Source: Reyranella sp.
GTDB taxonomy: Bacteria; Pseudomonadota; Alphaproteobacteria; Reyranellales; Reyranellaceae
NCBI GenBank assembly: GCA_019750135.1
Contig: JAIEOV010000009.1
Coordinates: 1-64,000 of the forward strand
Direction: 5' to 3'
Length of the DNA: 64,000 nucleotides
How positions within the stretch are numbered: the stretch's first letter is position 1; each line of letters starts with the position of its first letter. The position numbers were made by a program, and so were the translations under genes. Below are positions 7,822-16,324 of this stretch, one piece after another. The notes under the pieces are model-generated. The model saw only the letters and a program-made list of their open reading frames with translations, was not told the DNA's origin and ran no database searches.

Positions 7822-10800
7822 TGTTTCGCCTCGCCATTCGGTTCCAGTTCCAGGTGCCGCAGCTCCAACAGCAGTACGTCCAGTTCCCGCGGTTCCAGCT
7901 CGACGGCCCGGCGAGCCACGATATCGACCGCAAGACCGGCGATGGTCGGGGCGTCGAACATGGCGCGCAGCGGCAGGGCCACTCCCATTTGCCGCTTCAC
8001 GCGCGCGGCGACTTGGGCAGTTGCCAGCGAATGTCCGCCGATGTCGAAGAAGACGTCGTCTACGCTGATCGCCGTGACGCCGAGAACTTCCGACCAGATG
8101 CCGGCGAGCTCCCGTTCAAGGCTCGTGCGCGGCAAGGTGCCCACGCTACCGGTCCAGCCGGCTGATGGCTGCTGCCGCGCCAGGGCGACGCGATCGAGCT
8201 TGCCGCTGGGCGTGGTGGGCAATCTCTCTAGGGCAGTCACGATGCTCGGCACGGCGTAGGCCGGCAGGCGATCGCGCAACGACTCGCGCAACCGCGCAGG
8301 GTCGAGCGATGCCCCTGCGTCGAGCTCGAGATAAGCCACCAGTTGCCGGTGTCCGGGGACTTGCTCGAAGCCGACGACCGCAACATTGCGCACGCCCGGG
8401 TGTCGGGCGATTTCGGCTTCGACTTCGCCCGGCTCGAGACGGAAGCCCCGGATCTTGAGCTGTTCGTCCGCACGGCCAAGGAACCACAGGCGCCCGTCGT
8501 GGCCGAACCGCGCCAGGTCCCCGGTGCGGTACATGCGGCAACCCGGCTTGTCGCCGTCAGGATCCGGCAAGAAACGCTCGGCAGAGAGCTGCGGCCGGTC
8601 GAGATAGCATCGCGCCAGCGGCGCTGCGGCAATGTGCAGCTCTCCCACGGCGCCAATGGGAACCGGCCGTAGCGCGGCATCGAGAAGCCTGATCCGCGTA
8701 TTCCAGATCGGGCGTCCAATCGGCGGCACGGCCTCGGCCAGTTCGACGCACTCCTCGGTGACGACGTGGCTTTCCGAAGGGCCGTACTGATTGCGCAGGA
8801 CACAGTTCGGCATGCGCTCGACGAAACTGCGCAAGGCGGGTGTGACGCGCAACTGCTCGCCCGCCGTGATGATCTCCTTGAGGTCGGGCAGAACCGGTTC
8901 GTCCTCGGCAGCTTCGGCGAGAAGGTTCAAGAGGACCGGAGGGGCAAAAAGCCGGTCGATCCTCGCGTTACGCAGATGACGCAACAGTACGTTCATATCC
9001 GTCCTGCAGCGCTGATCGGCCAAGACGAGTTCCCCGCCCGAGCAAAGCGTCGCGAAGATCTCCTGGAAAGAGACATCGAAGCTCAGCGGCGTGAGTTGGA
9101 CAGTCCGGTGCCCCTTGGCCACCCGGCTCGTCGCAAGCTGCCAGGCGATCAGATTGGCCAGCGGACCATGGGGCATCGCTACTCCCTTGGGCTCTCCGGT
9201 CGAGCCCGAGGTGTAGATCACGTAGGCAAGCTGCTCAGCGACGGCCGGCAGGGCCGGCTGCGCCCACGCCGCCCCGTCAACGTCGTCGAGGCGCAGTGTG
9301 CGATCGCCGAGATCATCGAGCGTCAGGCTCCCATCGGACACGAGCGCGTGCAGCGCCGCGTCGCGCGCGATGAAAGCGAGGCGCTCCGCGGGATAATCGG
9401 GGTCTAGGGGCACATAGGCTCCGCCCGCCTTGAGCACACCAAGGAGTGCCGCCACCTGTGCGGGACAGCGGACCACGCTCAGGCCCACCCGGCTGTCCGG
9501 CCCCACCCCGCGCGAGCGCAGCAGGCCGGCGATCCTGTCGGCCCAACCGCTGAGTTGCGCATAGCTCACTGTCTCGTCGCCGGAGCGGACGGCAATCGCG
9601 TCGGGTGACTCCTTCACGCGGGAATCGAACAACTCGAGCACGGACTTCGGCTGTACGTCGGTCGCCTTACCCGCGCCCCACTCTTCCAGTTCGCGTCGGT
9701 CGGCGTCCGGCAATCGAAGGAGCTCGCTGAGGCGAGCATCCGGGTTCGATGCGATGGCCTCGATGAGCTGTGCGAAGTGTCGTGCGATCCGCTTGATCGT
9801 CGAGCTCTCGTACAGATCGCTGCAGTACTGGAGGCCTCCTTCGATGCCCGCCGATGTCTGCCGAAGCAGGAAAGCCAGATCGAATTTGGCCGTACCATTG
9901 AGGGTTTCCTTCCAGACGCTATGCTGTCCCTGGTCTTCGGACTCGTTGGCGACCCCTTCGACCGTCGTCGTCTGCAGTGCGAAGAGCACCTGGAAGAGCG
10001 GCGGCAGACTCGGATTTCGTTCCGGGTTCAGAGCAGCCACCAGCTTCTCGAACGGAAGATCCTGATAGTCATAGGCCTGGAGCGTGGCGTCGCGGACCCG
10101 TTGCAGCAGCGCACGGAATGGCGGATCACCTGACAGGTCGGTCCGCAGCGCCAGCGTGTTGGCGAAAAATCCAATGACGTTGGCGGTCTCGGCCCGCATC
10201 CGATTTGCGATGGGGGCTCCGACGATGACGTCGTCCAGCCCCGCGTATCGGCCAAGCAGCGCCTGGAACGCCGCGAGCAGTGTCATGAACAGGCTGGCAT
10301 GCTCCTTCCGGCTGAGCTCACCGAGCGCCCTGGTCACCGAGCAGGGAATTGCGAATGGCACGGTGTCGCCGCGCGAACTCTGTGTGGCGGGGCGCGGATG
10401 ATCGATGGGAAAGGTCACCTCGGGAGGCGCCCCGCGCAATCGCGACGTCCAATAGGCCAGCAAGCGGTTCAGAGTCTCTCCCTGCAAATGATTGCGCTGC
10501 CATTGGGTGAAGTCGGCATACTGGATGGGAAGCTGCGGAAGATCCGGCGGCGCGAAGCGCCGGCTCGCCTCGTAAAGTGCCGAGAAATCGCGCACGAGTA
10601 TCATCAGCGACCACAGGTCCGAGACGATGTGATGCGTGGTCAGCAGGAAGAGATGCTCGTTCTTGCCAAGCTTGATCAAGGTCGTGCGGAGAAGATGGTC
10701 TGATGACAGGTCGAAGGGCCGCGCCGCCTCCTCGTCCCGGAGAGCGGACGCTGCCGCCTCTCGTTCGCCTGGCGCGAGATGCGTGATGTCGATCTGACGG

Positions 10801-11072
10801 ACACGGACCGACGGCTCCGCCGCGATGACCTGCATCGGCACGCCGTCCACGACGGCGAAGGTGGTTCGAAAGGCCTCGTGCCGCTCCGCCAATCGCTGGA
10901 TCGCTTCCCGCAACGCGTCCTCGTTCACGCCGGAGAGGTGAAGCGCAGTCGGTACATTGTAGGTCGAGCTATGCGGCTCGAGCTGATCGATGAACCAGAT
11001 ACGCTCCTGCGCAAACGAGACAGGAAACACACTGGCGTCCGGGGCCACAGCCTGTCGAATTGCAAGGTTCAT
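7818..11072 (-). CDS. Nonribosomal peptide synthetase, one C-A-PCP module (module 2)
   Basis: 1084 residues. The condensation domain spans about 15-450, with catalytic HHIVSD at 147-152 (the usual final Gly is Leu153). The adenylation domain spans about 475-990 with the core TSGSTGEPKG (620-629). The carrier domain has the phosphopantetheine Ser1015 in DIGGHSL. My reading of the ten specificity positions by alignment to GrsA is D-V-Q-F-I-A-Q-V-V-K. This resembles proline-type codes (DVQxIAHVVK) except for Gln instead of His at the seventh position, so proline or a close analogue is a tentative call. There is no epimerase or thioesterase. An acidic, Leu-rich tail of about 30 residues follows the carrier domain and could dock a partner. 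It overlaps its upstream and downstream neighbours by 4 bp each. Confidence 0.93.
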   Translation of the reverse strand: MNLAIRQAVAPDASVFPVSFAQERIWFIDQLEPHSSTYNVPTALHLSGVNEDALREAIQRLAERHEAFRTTFAVVDGVPMQVIAAEPSVRVRQIDITHLAPGEREAAASALRDEEAARPFDLSSDHLLRTTLIKLGKNEHLFLLTTHHIVSDLWSLMILVRDFSALYEASRRFAPPDLPQLPIQYADFTQWQRNHLQGETLNRLLAYWTSRLRGAPPEVTFPIDHPRPATQSSRGDTVPFAIPCSVTRALGELSRKEHASLFMTLLAAFQALLGRYAGLDDVIVGAPIANRMRAETANVIGFFANTLALRTDLSGDPPFRALLQRVRDATLQAYDYQDLPFEKLVAALNPERNPSLPPLFQVLFALQTTTVEGVANESEDQGQHSVWKETLNGTAKFDLAFLLRQTSAGIEGGLQYCSDLYESSTIKRIARHFAQLIEAIASNPDARLSELLRLPDADRRELEEWGAGKATDVQPKSVLELFDSRVKESPDAIAVRSGDETVSYAQLSGWADRIAGLLRSRGVGPDSRVGLSVVRCPAQVAALLGVLKAGGAYVPLDPDYPAERLAFIARDAALHALVSDGSLTLDDLGDRTLRLDDVDGAAWAQPALPAVAEQLAYVIYTSGSTGEPKGVAMPHGPLANLIAWQLATSRVAKGHRTVQLTPLSFDVSFQEIFATLCSGGELVLADQRCRTDMNVLLRHLRNARIDRLFAPPVLLNLLAEAAEDEPVLPDLKEIITAGEQLRVTPALRSFVERMPNCVLRNQYGPSESHVVTEECVELAEAVPPIGRPIWNTRIRLLDAALRPVPIGAVGELHIAAAPLARCYLDRPQLSAERFLPDPDGDKPGCRMYRTGDLARFGHDGRLWFLGRADEQLKIRGFRLEPGEVEAEIARHPGVRNVAVVGFEQVPGHRQLVAYLELDAGASLDPARLRESLRDRLPAYAVPSIVTALERLPTTPSGKLDRVALARQQPSAGWTGSVGTLPRTSLERELAGIWSEVLGVTAISVDDVFFDIGGHSLATAQVAARVKRQMGVALPLRAMFDAPTIAGLAVDIVARRAVELEPRELDVLLLELRHLELEPNGEAKQ

Positions 11073-14000
11073 GGCCGCATATCCGGGCTTACTCGCGCCG
11101 TTCCGCGCGAGATGGCTTCGATGCGCTGGTAGCCGGACGGAGAAGCCTCCGCCTCTTCGATCAGCTTCGAGAACCCGGCGACCGTGCCCGACTGGAAAAT
11201 CGCGCGCAGCGGAATTTCGACCCCAAAGGCCTCGCGCACGCGGAGGATGACCTGCGTTCCCAGGAGTGAGTGCCCGCCGAGATCGAAGAAGTTGTCATGG
11301 ATACCCAGCTCCTTCACGCCGAGTACATCGGCCCAGATGGCCGCCAAGCGCTCTTCCGTCTGGTTGCGGGGCATTTCCAGCTGGCCGCTTCGCAGCACGC
11401 TGCCATCAGGGGCCGGCAGCGCCGCTCGGTCAATCTTCCCACTCGGATTACGAGGCAGATCCGGAAGCTGCACGACTGCGGCCGGTATCATGTAATCCGG
11501 CAGCGACTTTCTGAGCCGGCTATACATGTCGTTGGTATCGAGCTGACGGCCAGGTGACGCCACCACATAAGCCACCAAGCGCTTTTCATTCGGCTCGTCC
11601 TCGCGGAGGACGACCACGGCGTCGGCCACGTCGTCGAGACGCATGAGCGCAAACTCGATCTCTCCGAGCTCGATCCGAAATCCGCGAATCTTTACCTGGT
11701 GATCGAGTCTTCCCAGAAAATCGATGCGTCCGTCCGGGAGGAAGCGAGCGAGGTCGCCGCTCTTGTAAAGCCGGCCTCCCGGCTCGCTCGAGAAGGGATC
11801 CGGGATGAACCGCTCCGCCGTCAGGTCGGGTTTATTGAGATAGCCTCGCGACATGCCGACAGTGGCGACGTGCAACTCACCCGCGACTCCGATCGGCACG
11901 GGTTCGAGGCCCGAATCCAGGATGTAGATCCGCGCGTTCATGATCGGCCGCCCGATCGTCGGGACGGAGCCGTCAGCCTCGAGGTCGCCGATCGTACAAT
12001 GTGCGGTGGTCTCGCTCGGACCATAGATGTTGAGCAGGCGTCGCCCCGGTGCCCAGTCCGATACGATGCGCTCTGTGCATCGCTCACCGAGCGAAACGGC
12101 CAGACGCAGCTCGGGGTAGTGCTGGGCATTCAACGTGGCCAGCACCGATGGAGTGTAAGAGGCGACCGTGATGTTCTTGTCGTTGATCACCGAGCCGGTG
12201 ATCAGTTCGTCTTCGGTGGCGAACACAAGCGTGGCTCCCGCAAACCACGCGATGGACATTTCCCAGATGGACACGTCGAAAATGAGAGGGGCCACTTGCA
12301 GGATGCGGTCATCCGGTCTGATCTCGAAATCCTGGGTTATCGACACGCCCATGTTGCAGAGGCCGCGATGAGGCACCAGGACGCCCTTCGGCCTGCCGGT
12401 CGAGCCGGAGGTGTAGATCACGTAGGCGAGATTGTCGGGGGCGACGGAGCTCGAGGGCCTGGTCGTGGAGTAATGTCGCAACGTTTCTTCATCGGCGTCG
12501 AGCTGGAGCAAGGGTACTTCGAGACCTGACAGGCGCCCTGCGACCGAAGCTTCGGTCACGATCAGATCGATGCCGGCATCACCTATCATGAAAGCCAGGC
12601 GATCTTTCGGCAGGCCGGGGTCGAGGGCCAAGTAGGCAGCTCCCGATTTGAAGACACCGAGCACGCCGACGGCCATGCGCAGGCCCCGGTCCATGCATAG
12701 TCCGATGCGCTGTTCGGGTCCCGCCCCGCGCGCCTGGAGGTGATGGGCGAGCCGGTTTGCCGCCTCTTCCAGCTCACGGTACGTCATGCGCTCGCCATGA
12801 AACTCGGCGGCAATCGCCTCGGGAAATCGTTCAGCCACCTGTTCAAAGACGTGGTGGAAGCAGCACTGGTCGGGAAACGGCTTGGTGGTTCGGTTCCATT
12901 CGACCGTAACGAGGTCGTGCTCGGCGGACGACAACAGCGGGTAGTCGCTCAGACGCTCGTCGGGATTCTCGGCAATGGACTCCAACAGCACCATGAGGCG
13001 CCGAGCCATGCGGGTGACCGATTCCGGGTCGAACAGATCGGACCGTGCTTCCAGAGTTGCCGAGAGACCCCGAGGCGTCTGGCCCATTCCGAGCGTCATG
13101 TCGAACTTGGCCGTCCCGGTTTCGAAAAGCGGCGAATCCGGTGGCGTTTCCGCGGACGCGCCGACGCCCTCTGCCGGTGCCGCGGCGTCATTCAGCGTGA
13201 AGGCGACCTGGAAGAGCGGATTGCGGCCCAGGTTCCTCTCCGGCTGAAGATCTTCGACCAGCTTCTCAAAGGGCAGGTCCTGGTGCGTGTAGGCGCCAAG
13301 CGCCACCTCGCGCACCCGCGTCAGCAGCTCGCGGAATGTCATGTCGGCAGCGACTGATGTTCTCAAGACCACCGTGTTGACGAAGAAGCCGATCAGCGGC
13401 TCCACTTCGGACCGCGTCCTGTTGGCGACCGGCGCGCCAACGACGATATCGGTCTGCGACGAATGTCGGAATAGGAACACCTTGAACGCGGACAGCAACA
13501 CCATGAAGGGTGTCACGTTCATCTCCCGGCCCAATTGCCTCAGCATAGCGGCAGTCCGACCAGGCACGAATACGGTCTGCGCGAAACCACGGGATGAGGG
13601 TGTGTCCGTGCGCGGGTGATCGGGCGGAACCGTAAGCAGCGGCGGCAGCATGGAAAGCTGTCCGCGCCAATACTCCAGGTGCCGTTTGAGCACGTCGCCC
13701 TGCAGGTAATCTCTTTGCCAGCGCGCGTGATCCCGATACTGATAGGTCAGCTCGGGAAGCTGTGCGGGCTGGCCGTTGGCAATCCCATTGGCGATGGCAT
13801 CGATCTCGCGTGCCAGCAGATTGTTCGACCAGCCATCGGTGATTATGTGGTGCGCGGTGAACAAAAGCAGATTGTTTTCCGTATCCAGGTGAATCAGGGT
13901 CGCCCGGAAAAGCGGTCCGCGCGAGAGATCAAACGAAAGCAAAGAGTCCTCGTTGATGATCCGCTCCATCTCCGCCTGCTTCTGGTCGAGCGGGAGCGCT

Positions 14001-14344
14001 GTAAGGTCCCTCAGGTCGAGCTTTGTCGGCAGCTCAGGCCAGACAAGCTGAACAGGTCCGCCTTGCTGGCGGACAAAGGTGGTGCGTAACGTCTCGTGCC
14101 GGCGCGCGATTTCCTTCAACGTGCGCTCGATGATCGAGGCGTGCAGCCTGGCCGGAAGGAGCATCGGCGTCGGGACGTTGTAGGTGCTTTTACCGGGATC
14201 GAGCTGCTCGATGAACCACAGACGCTCCTGCGCGAACGACAACGGCGCGGCTTGCGGCTTGTTCGGATGATCCTCACCCAGGAGGCGCGCCAGCAACGCG
14301 CGCTTCTCCGGCAGTGTCAAGGAGGCGAGCTCGGAGGTATTCAT
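11069..14344 (-). CDS. Nonribosomal peptide synthetase, one C-A-PCP module (module 1)
   Basis: 1091 residues. An N-terminal helix (LTLPEKRALLARLLGE) precedes a condensation domain with intact HHIITDG (165-171). The adenylation domain (about 490-1000) has TSGSTGRPKG at 645-654, and the carrier Ser1026 lies in DLGGHSL. The specificity positions read by alignment to GrsA are D-V-W-S-V-L-I-A-H-K, which match no code I know; an unusual diamino acid is plausible. Because the first module already starts with a condensation domain, the chain may be primed by an acyl group or by an aminoacyl donor from elsewhere. The ATG overlaps the upstream stop by 4 bp (14341-14344), and the stop overlaps the next synthetase start by 4 bp. 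Confidence 0.93.
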   Translation of the reverse strand: MNTSELASLTLPEKRALLARLLGEDHPNKPQAAPLSFAQERLWFIEQLDPGKSTYNVPTPMLLPARLHASIIERTLKEIARRHETLRTTFVRQQGGPVQLVWPELPTKLDLRDLTALPLDQKQAEMERIINEDSLLSFDLSRGPLFRATLIHLDTENNLLLFTAHHIITDGWSNNLLAREIDAIANGIANGQPAQLPELTYQYRDHARWQRDYLQGDVLKRHLEYWRGQLSMLPPLLTVPPDHPRTDTPSSRGFAQTVFVPGRTAAMLRQLGREMNVTPFMVLLSAFKVFLFRHSSQTDIVVGAPVANRTRSEVEPLIGFFVNTVVLRTSVAADMTFRELLTRVREVALGAYTHQDLPFEKLVEDLQPERNLGRNPLFQVAFTLNDAAAPAEGVGASAETPPDSPLFETGTAKFDMTLGMGQTPRGLSATLEARSDLFDPESVTRMARRLMVLLESIAENPDERLSDYPLLSSAEHDLVTVEWNRTTKPFPDQCCFHHVFEQVAERFPEAIAAEFHGERMTYRELEEAANRLAHHLQARGAGPEQRIGLCMDRGLRMAVGVLGVFKSGAAYLALDPGLPKDRLAFMIGDAGIDLIVTEASVAGRLSGLEVPLLQLDADEETLRHYSTTRPSSSVAPDNLAYVIYTSGSTGRPKGVLVPHRGLCNMGVSITQDFEIRPDDRILQVAPLIFDVSIWEMSIAWFAGATLVFATEDELITGSVINDKNITVASYTPSVLATLNAQHYPELRLAVSLGERCTERIVSDWAPGRRLLNIYGPSETTAHCTIGDLEADGSVPTIGRPIMNARIYILDSGLEPVPIGVAGELHVATVGMSRGYLNKPDLTAERFIPDPFSSEPGGRLYKSGDLARFLPDGRIDFLGRLDHQVKIRGFRIELGEIEFALMRLDDVADAVVVLREDEPNEKRLVAYVVASPGRQLDTNDMYSRLRKSLPDYMIPAAVVQLPDLPRNPSGKIDRAALPAPDGSVLRSGQLEMPRNQTEERLAAIWADVLGVKELGIHDNFFDLGGHSLLGTQVILRVREAFGVEIPLRAIFQSGTVAGFSKLIEEAEASPSGYQRIEAISRGTARVSPDMRP

Positions 14345-14988
14345 TGAACGAAATCTCCTTGGCGTGCACAGCTGCTCTGCGCGGTGTCGGGTGAACTGGC
14401 CTCGATCATCTGCTCCAGGACAGCGTCCACCTCGGAGTTGGACATTACGTTCGAGGTCAGGGCGGTCGTCTCGCCAGTCACGATTGTCGTCGGCCGACTG
14501 GCGGAGGGAGGGCTCTCCATGAGTTGCCCCAGCATCGACTCGACGGCCCGATCCGACAGGCCACGGACATCGACGTCGGCGAGCGCATGAAATGGCCGCG
14601 CGAGCTGTGGCTCTTCGACCGCCGCACGCCGGAGCGAAGGTTCAGCCTGCGGCGCCGTCGCCCTGTCGCGCACCTCCGCTTCGCCGAGTCGCAGCACTCT
14701 CATACGGCGCCACAATTCGGCGAGCTTTTCCGGCGGAAGCAATCGCAGCTCGCTGCGGATCTCTTCTATGCTCTTGGCACTTCCGCTGCGGCGCAACGGC
14801 AAGAAAATACCGTGCTGCGCGTGCAGCCGGCTGCCGACGAAGTCGAGCAACGAATCGCCACAGTCGAACCAGTGATCATACCTGCCGTCGGTTACCTTCC
14901 CACGCCAAGTCGCTGAATCGCTCTGCTCTACCCAGAGATGGATAGAGAAGCTGACATCGCTTTCACGGTCTCGCCTCGGATGGAGCAT
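14341..14988 (-). CDS. Unassigned 215-residue protein, first gene of the NRPS operon
   Basis: No known function recognised. Residues about 10-55 (SIHLWVEQSDSATWRGKV...FDCGDSLLDFVGSRL) look like a small beta-rich domain seen in short proteins of unknown role. The middle has LLPPEKLAELWRRMR, which resembles the N-terminal helix of the following synthetase (LTLPEKRALLARLL). The C-terminal third is disordered-looking and carries two similar short blocks, LSDRAVESMLGQLM and MSNSEVDAVLEQMI. This pattern suggests a docking or scaffold protein for the assembly line; that is inference. It is translationally coupled to the first synthetase gene by a 4-bp ATGA overlap, and ATG 14988 is preceded by GGGATG. 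Confidence 0.7.
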   Translation of the reverse strand: MLHPRRDRESDVSFSIHLWVEQSDSATWRGKVTDGRYDHWFDCGDSLLDFVGSRLHAQHGIFLPLRRSGSAKSIEEIRSELRLLPPEKLAELWRRMRVLRLGEAEVRDRATAPQAEPSLRRAAVEEPQLARPFHALADVDVRGLSDRAVESMLGQLMESPPSASRPTTIVTGETTALTSNVMSNSEVDAVLEQMIEASSPDTAQSSCARQGDFVQ

Positions 14989-15069
14989 GGCATCCCTGGG
15001 CAGATTTGCCTTCTTACGGGATGCACGCTAGCAGACAGGGGGCAGCATCAGCGGCACACCACGACGACC

Positions 15070-15083
15070 GCAGGCATACCTGC
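15070..15083. promoter_or_regulatory. Short palindrome upstream of the NRPS operon
   Basis: A perfect inverted repeat GCAGG-CATA-CCTGC lies about 82-95 bp upstream of the first gene of the operon, in the 247-bp gap between it and the regulator gene. It contains AGGCATA, the same heptamer found in the palindrome upstream of the regulator (16094-16107). It could be an operator, but arms this short can occur by chance. Confidence 0.25.
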
Positions 15084-15235
15084 CGGGCACCGTCCGCAAC
15101 TGAGCGATAGATTCGACCATCACTTTCGCATCACCGGGGCGTCACGGAGCGACGTATCGTTCGCCGCGCCAAGCTGCGTGCCGATATCGGCCAACGGCTC
15201 TTGGCGTAGCTGCGAAGCGACAAAGCTCGCGACGG

Positions 15236-15988
15236 CTATGAAGAGGAGCGATCGCTCCGAATGCGCTCGATCAAAGCTCTGGTATTCTTGGAAGGCGCGA
15301 TGTCCAGTTCAGCCTTCAGCAAGGCTGCGAGCTTTTCGTATTGCCGAATCGCCGCGACGCGTTGTCCGGAGTAATAATACAGTTCGATGACTTGTTGCTG
15401 CACCAACTCCTGAAGCGGCTCGATCCGAAGGGCCTCCAGGCCCGCCGCAAGTGCACTTTCAGTGTCACCGTCCGCCACATAATGATCCATCAGGCGCCGG
15501 TAGCCGCGCAGACACAAGAGACGCAGCCGCTCCCGCTCAGCAAGGACCCAATCGTCGTACCATCCAGGCAGCAAATCCCCGCGATACTGGATCAATCCCC
15601 CCATGAGGTTCTCGAAAACCGGCGTTTCAATCTTTCCCGCCGGAGCGGAAAGCGCCGCAACGAGCGCCTGTTCGAAGGTAACGATGTCGAACCACGCCAG
15701 CGCCGAAGATGAAATCCGCGGCTCACCCCGGGCTGTAACTTCGAGCCAATCCGAACCGTCTATCGTCAACGCCTTGCGCAAACGAAGGAGCGCGCTTCCC
15801 AGGCAAGAGCGACCTCGCGCGGGGTCGCAGTCGGACCAGAACTGCTCGATCAGTGTCTCGCGGGGATGATCGACATCGCGATGAAGGACGAGATAAGCCA
15901 GAAAAGAAAGGTTCTGCCGCGACAAGGCCAACTCGCGACCATCGCTGACAACGCGCGTTCGACCGAGAAATGCCACTGAGACCTGCAT
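15236..15988 (-). CDS. SARP-like transcriptional regulator (winged helix + BTAD)
   Basis: 250 residues. An OmpR/SARP-type winged-helix domain occupies about 1-95 (VSVAFLGRTRVVSDGRELALSRQ, then the recognition-helix region LGSALLRLRKAL). A bacterial transcriptional activator domain occupies about 100-240 and includes DLLPGWYDDWVLAERERLR and TPR-like helices. Such regulators commonly activate a linked biosynthetic operon; this one lies directly upstream of the NRPS operon on the same strand and is its likely activator. The start at 15988 is preferred because a G-rich ribosome-site-like stretch precedes it and the conserved domain begins immediately. An ATG at 16075 would add 29 unconserved residues. 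Confidence 0.82.
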   Translation of the reverse strand: MQVSVAFLGRTRVVSDGRELALSRQNLSFLAYLVLHRDVDHPRETLIEQFWSDCDPARGRSCLGSALLRLRKALTIDGSDWLEVTARGEPRISSSALAWFDIVTFEQALVAALSAPAGKIETPVFENLMGGLIQYRGDLLPGWYDDWVLAERERLRLLCLRGYRRLMDHYVADGDTESALAAGLEALRIEPLQELVQQQVIELYYYSGQRVAAIRQYEKLAALLKAELDIAPSKNTRALIERIRSDRSSS

Positions 15989-16324
15989 TACACGCCCCCC
16001 GAAGGGTGCAGGAAGGAATGCATTCGACGCTAGATGGCGCCAAAGCCCCCCTCTGGCTGCGGGCACTTTATACACAGGGAACGCTCGGTTGCAATGCCTG
16101 TAGGCATATCAATCATTCGTGTTCTATGAAGCAGCGTACCTTACGAAGGCTCAGTTATGCATTTGAGTGTGATGTAGCGAGTTCACCGGACAGCCCGCTC
16201 ATCATTTCCACTCGGACCGAATGGTGACGAGGGGACTACGCACGAAGTGAACTCGGCAGCGCTGCCAGCTGGCCGTTTCGCGCGGACCATCGTTGTCGAC
16301 GCCGACCGTGACGATGACATGACG
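15989..16324. other. 336-bp gap between the regulator start and the end of the dehydratase gene
   Basis: No convincing gene in any frame. It marks the boundary between the biosynthetic operon and the catabolic operon and should contain the promoter of the BTAD regulator (minus strand). The only clear structure is the 14-bp palindrome listed separately at 16094-16107. Confidence 0.5.
16094..16107. promoter_or_regulatory. 14-bp palindrome upstream of the BTAD regulator
   Basis: Perfect inverted repeat ATGCCT-GT-AGGCAT, centred about 110 bp upstream of the regulator's ATG. The AGGCATA heptamer at 16102-16108 recurs at 15072-15078 upstream of the NRPS operon. It is a candidate binding site for the regulator or another factor; no experimental or family-specific motif supports it. 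Confidence 0.3.

Noticed and set aside
5814..8165. 783-codon plus-strand frame opposite the FAD protein and synthetase
   Set aside because: Shadow of GC-rich coding DNA; it runs across three well-supported minus-strand genes and has no family features.
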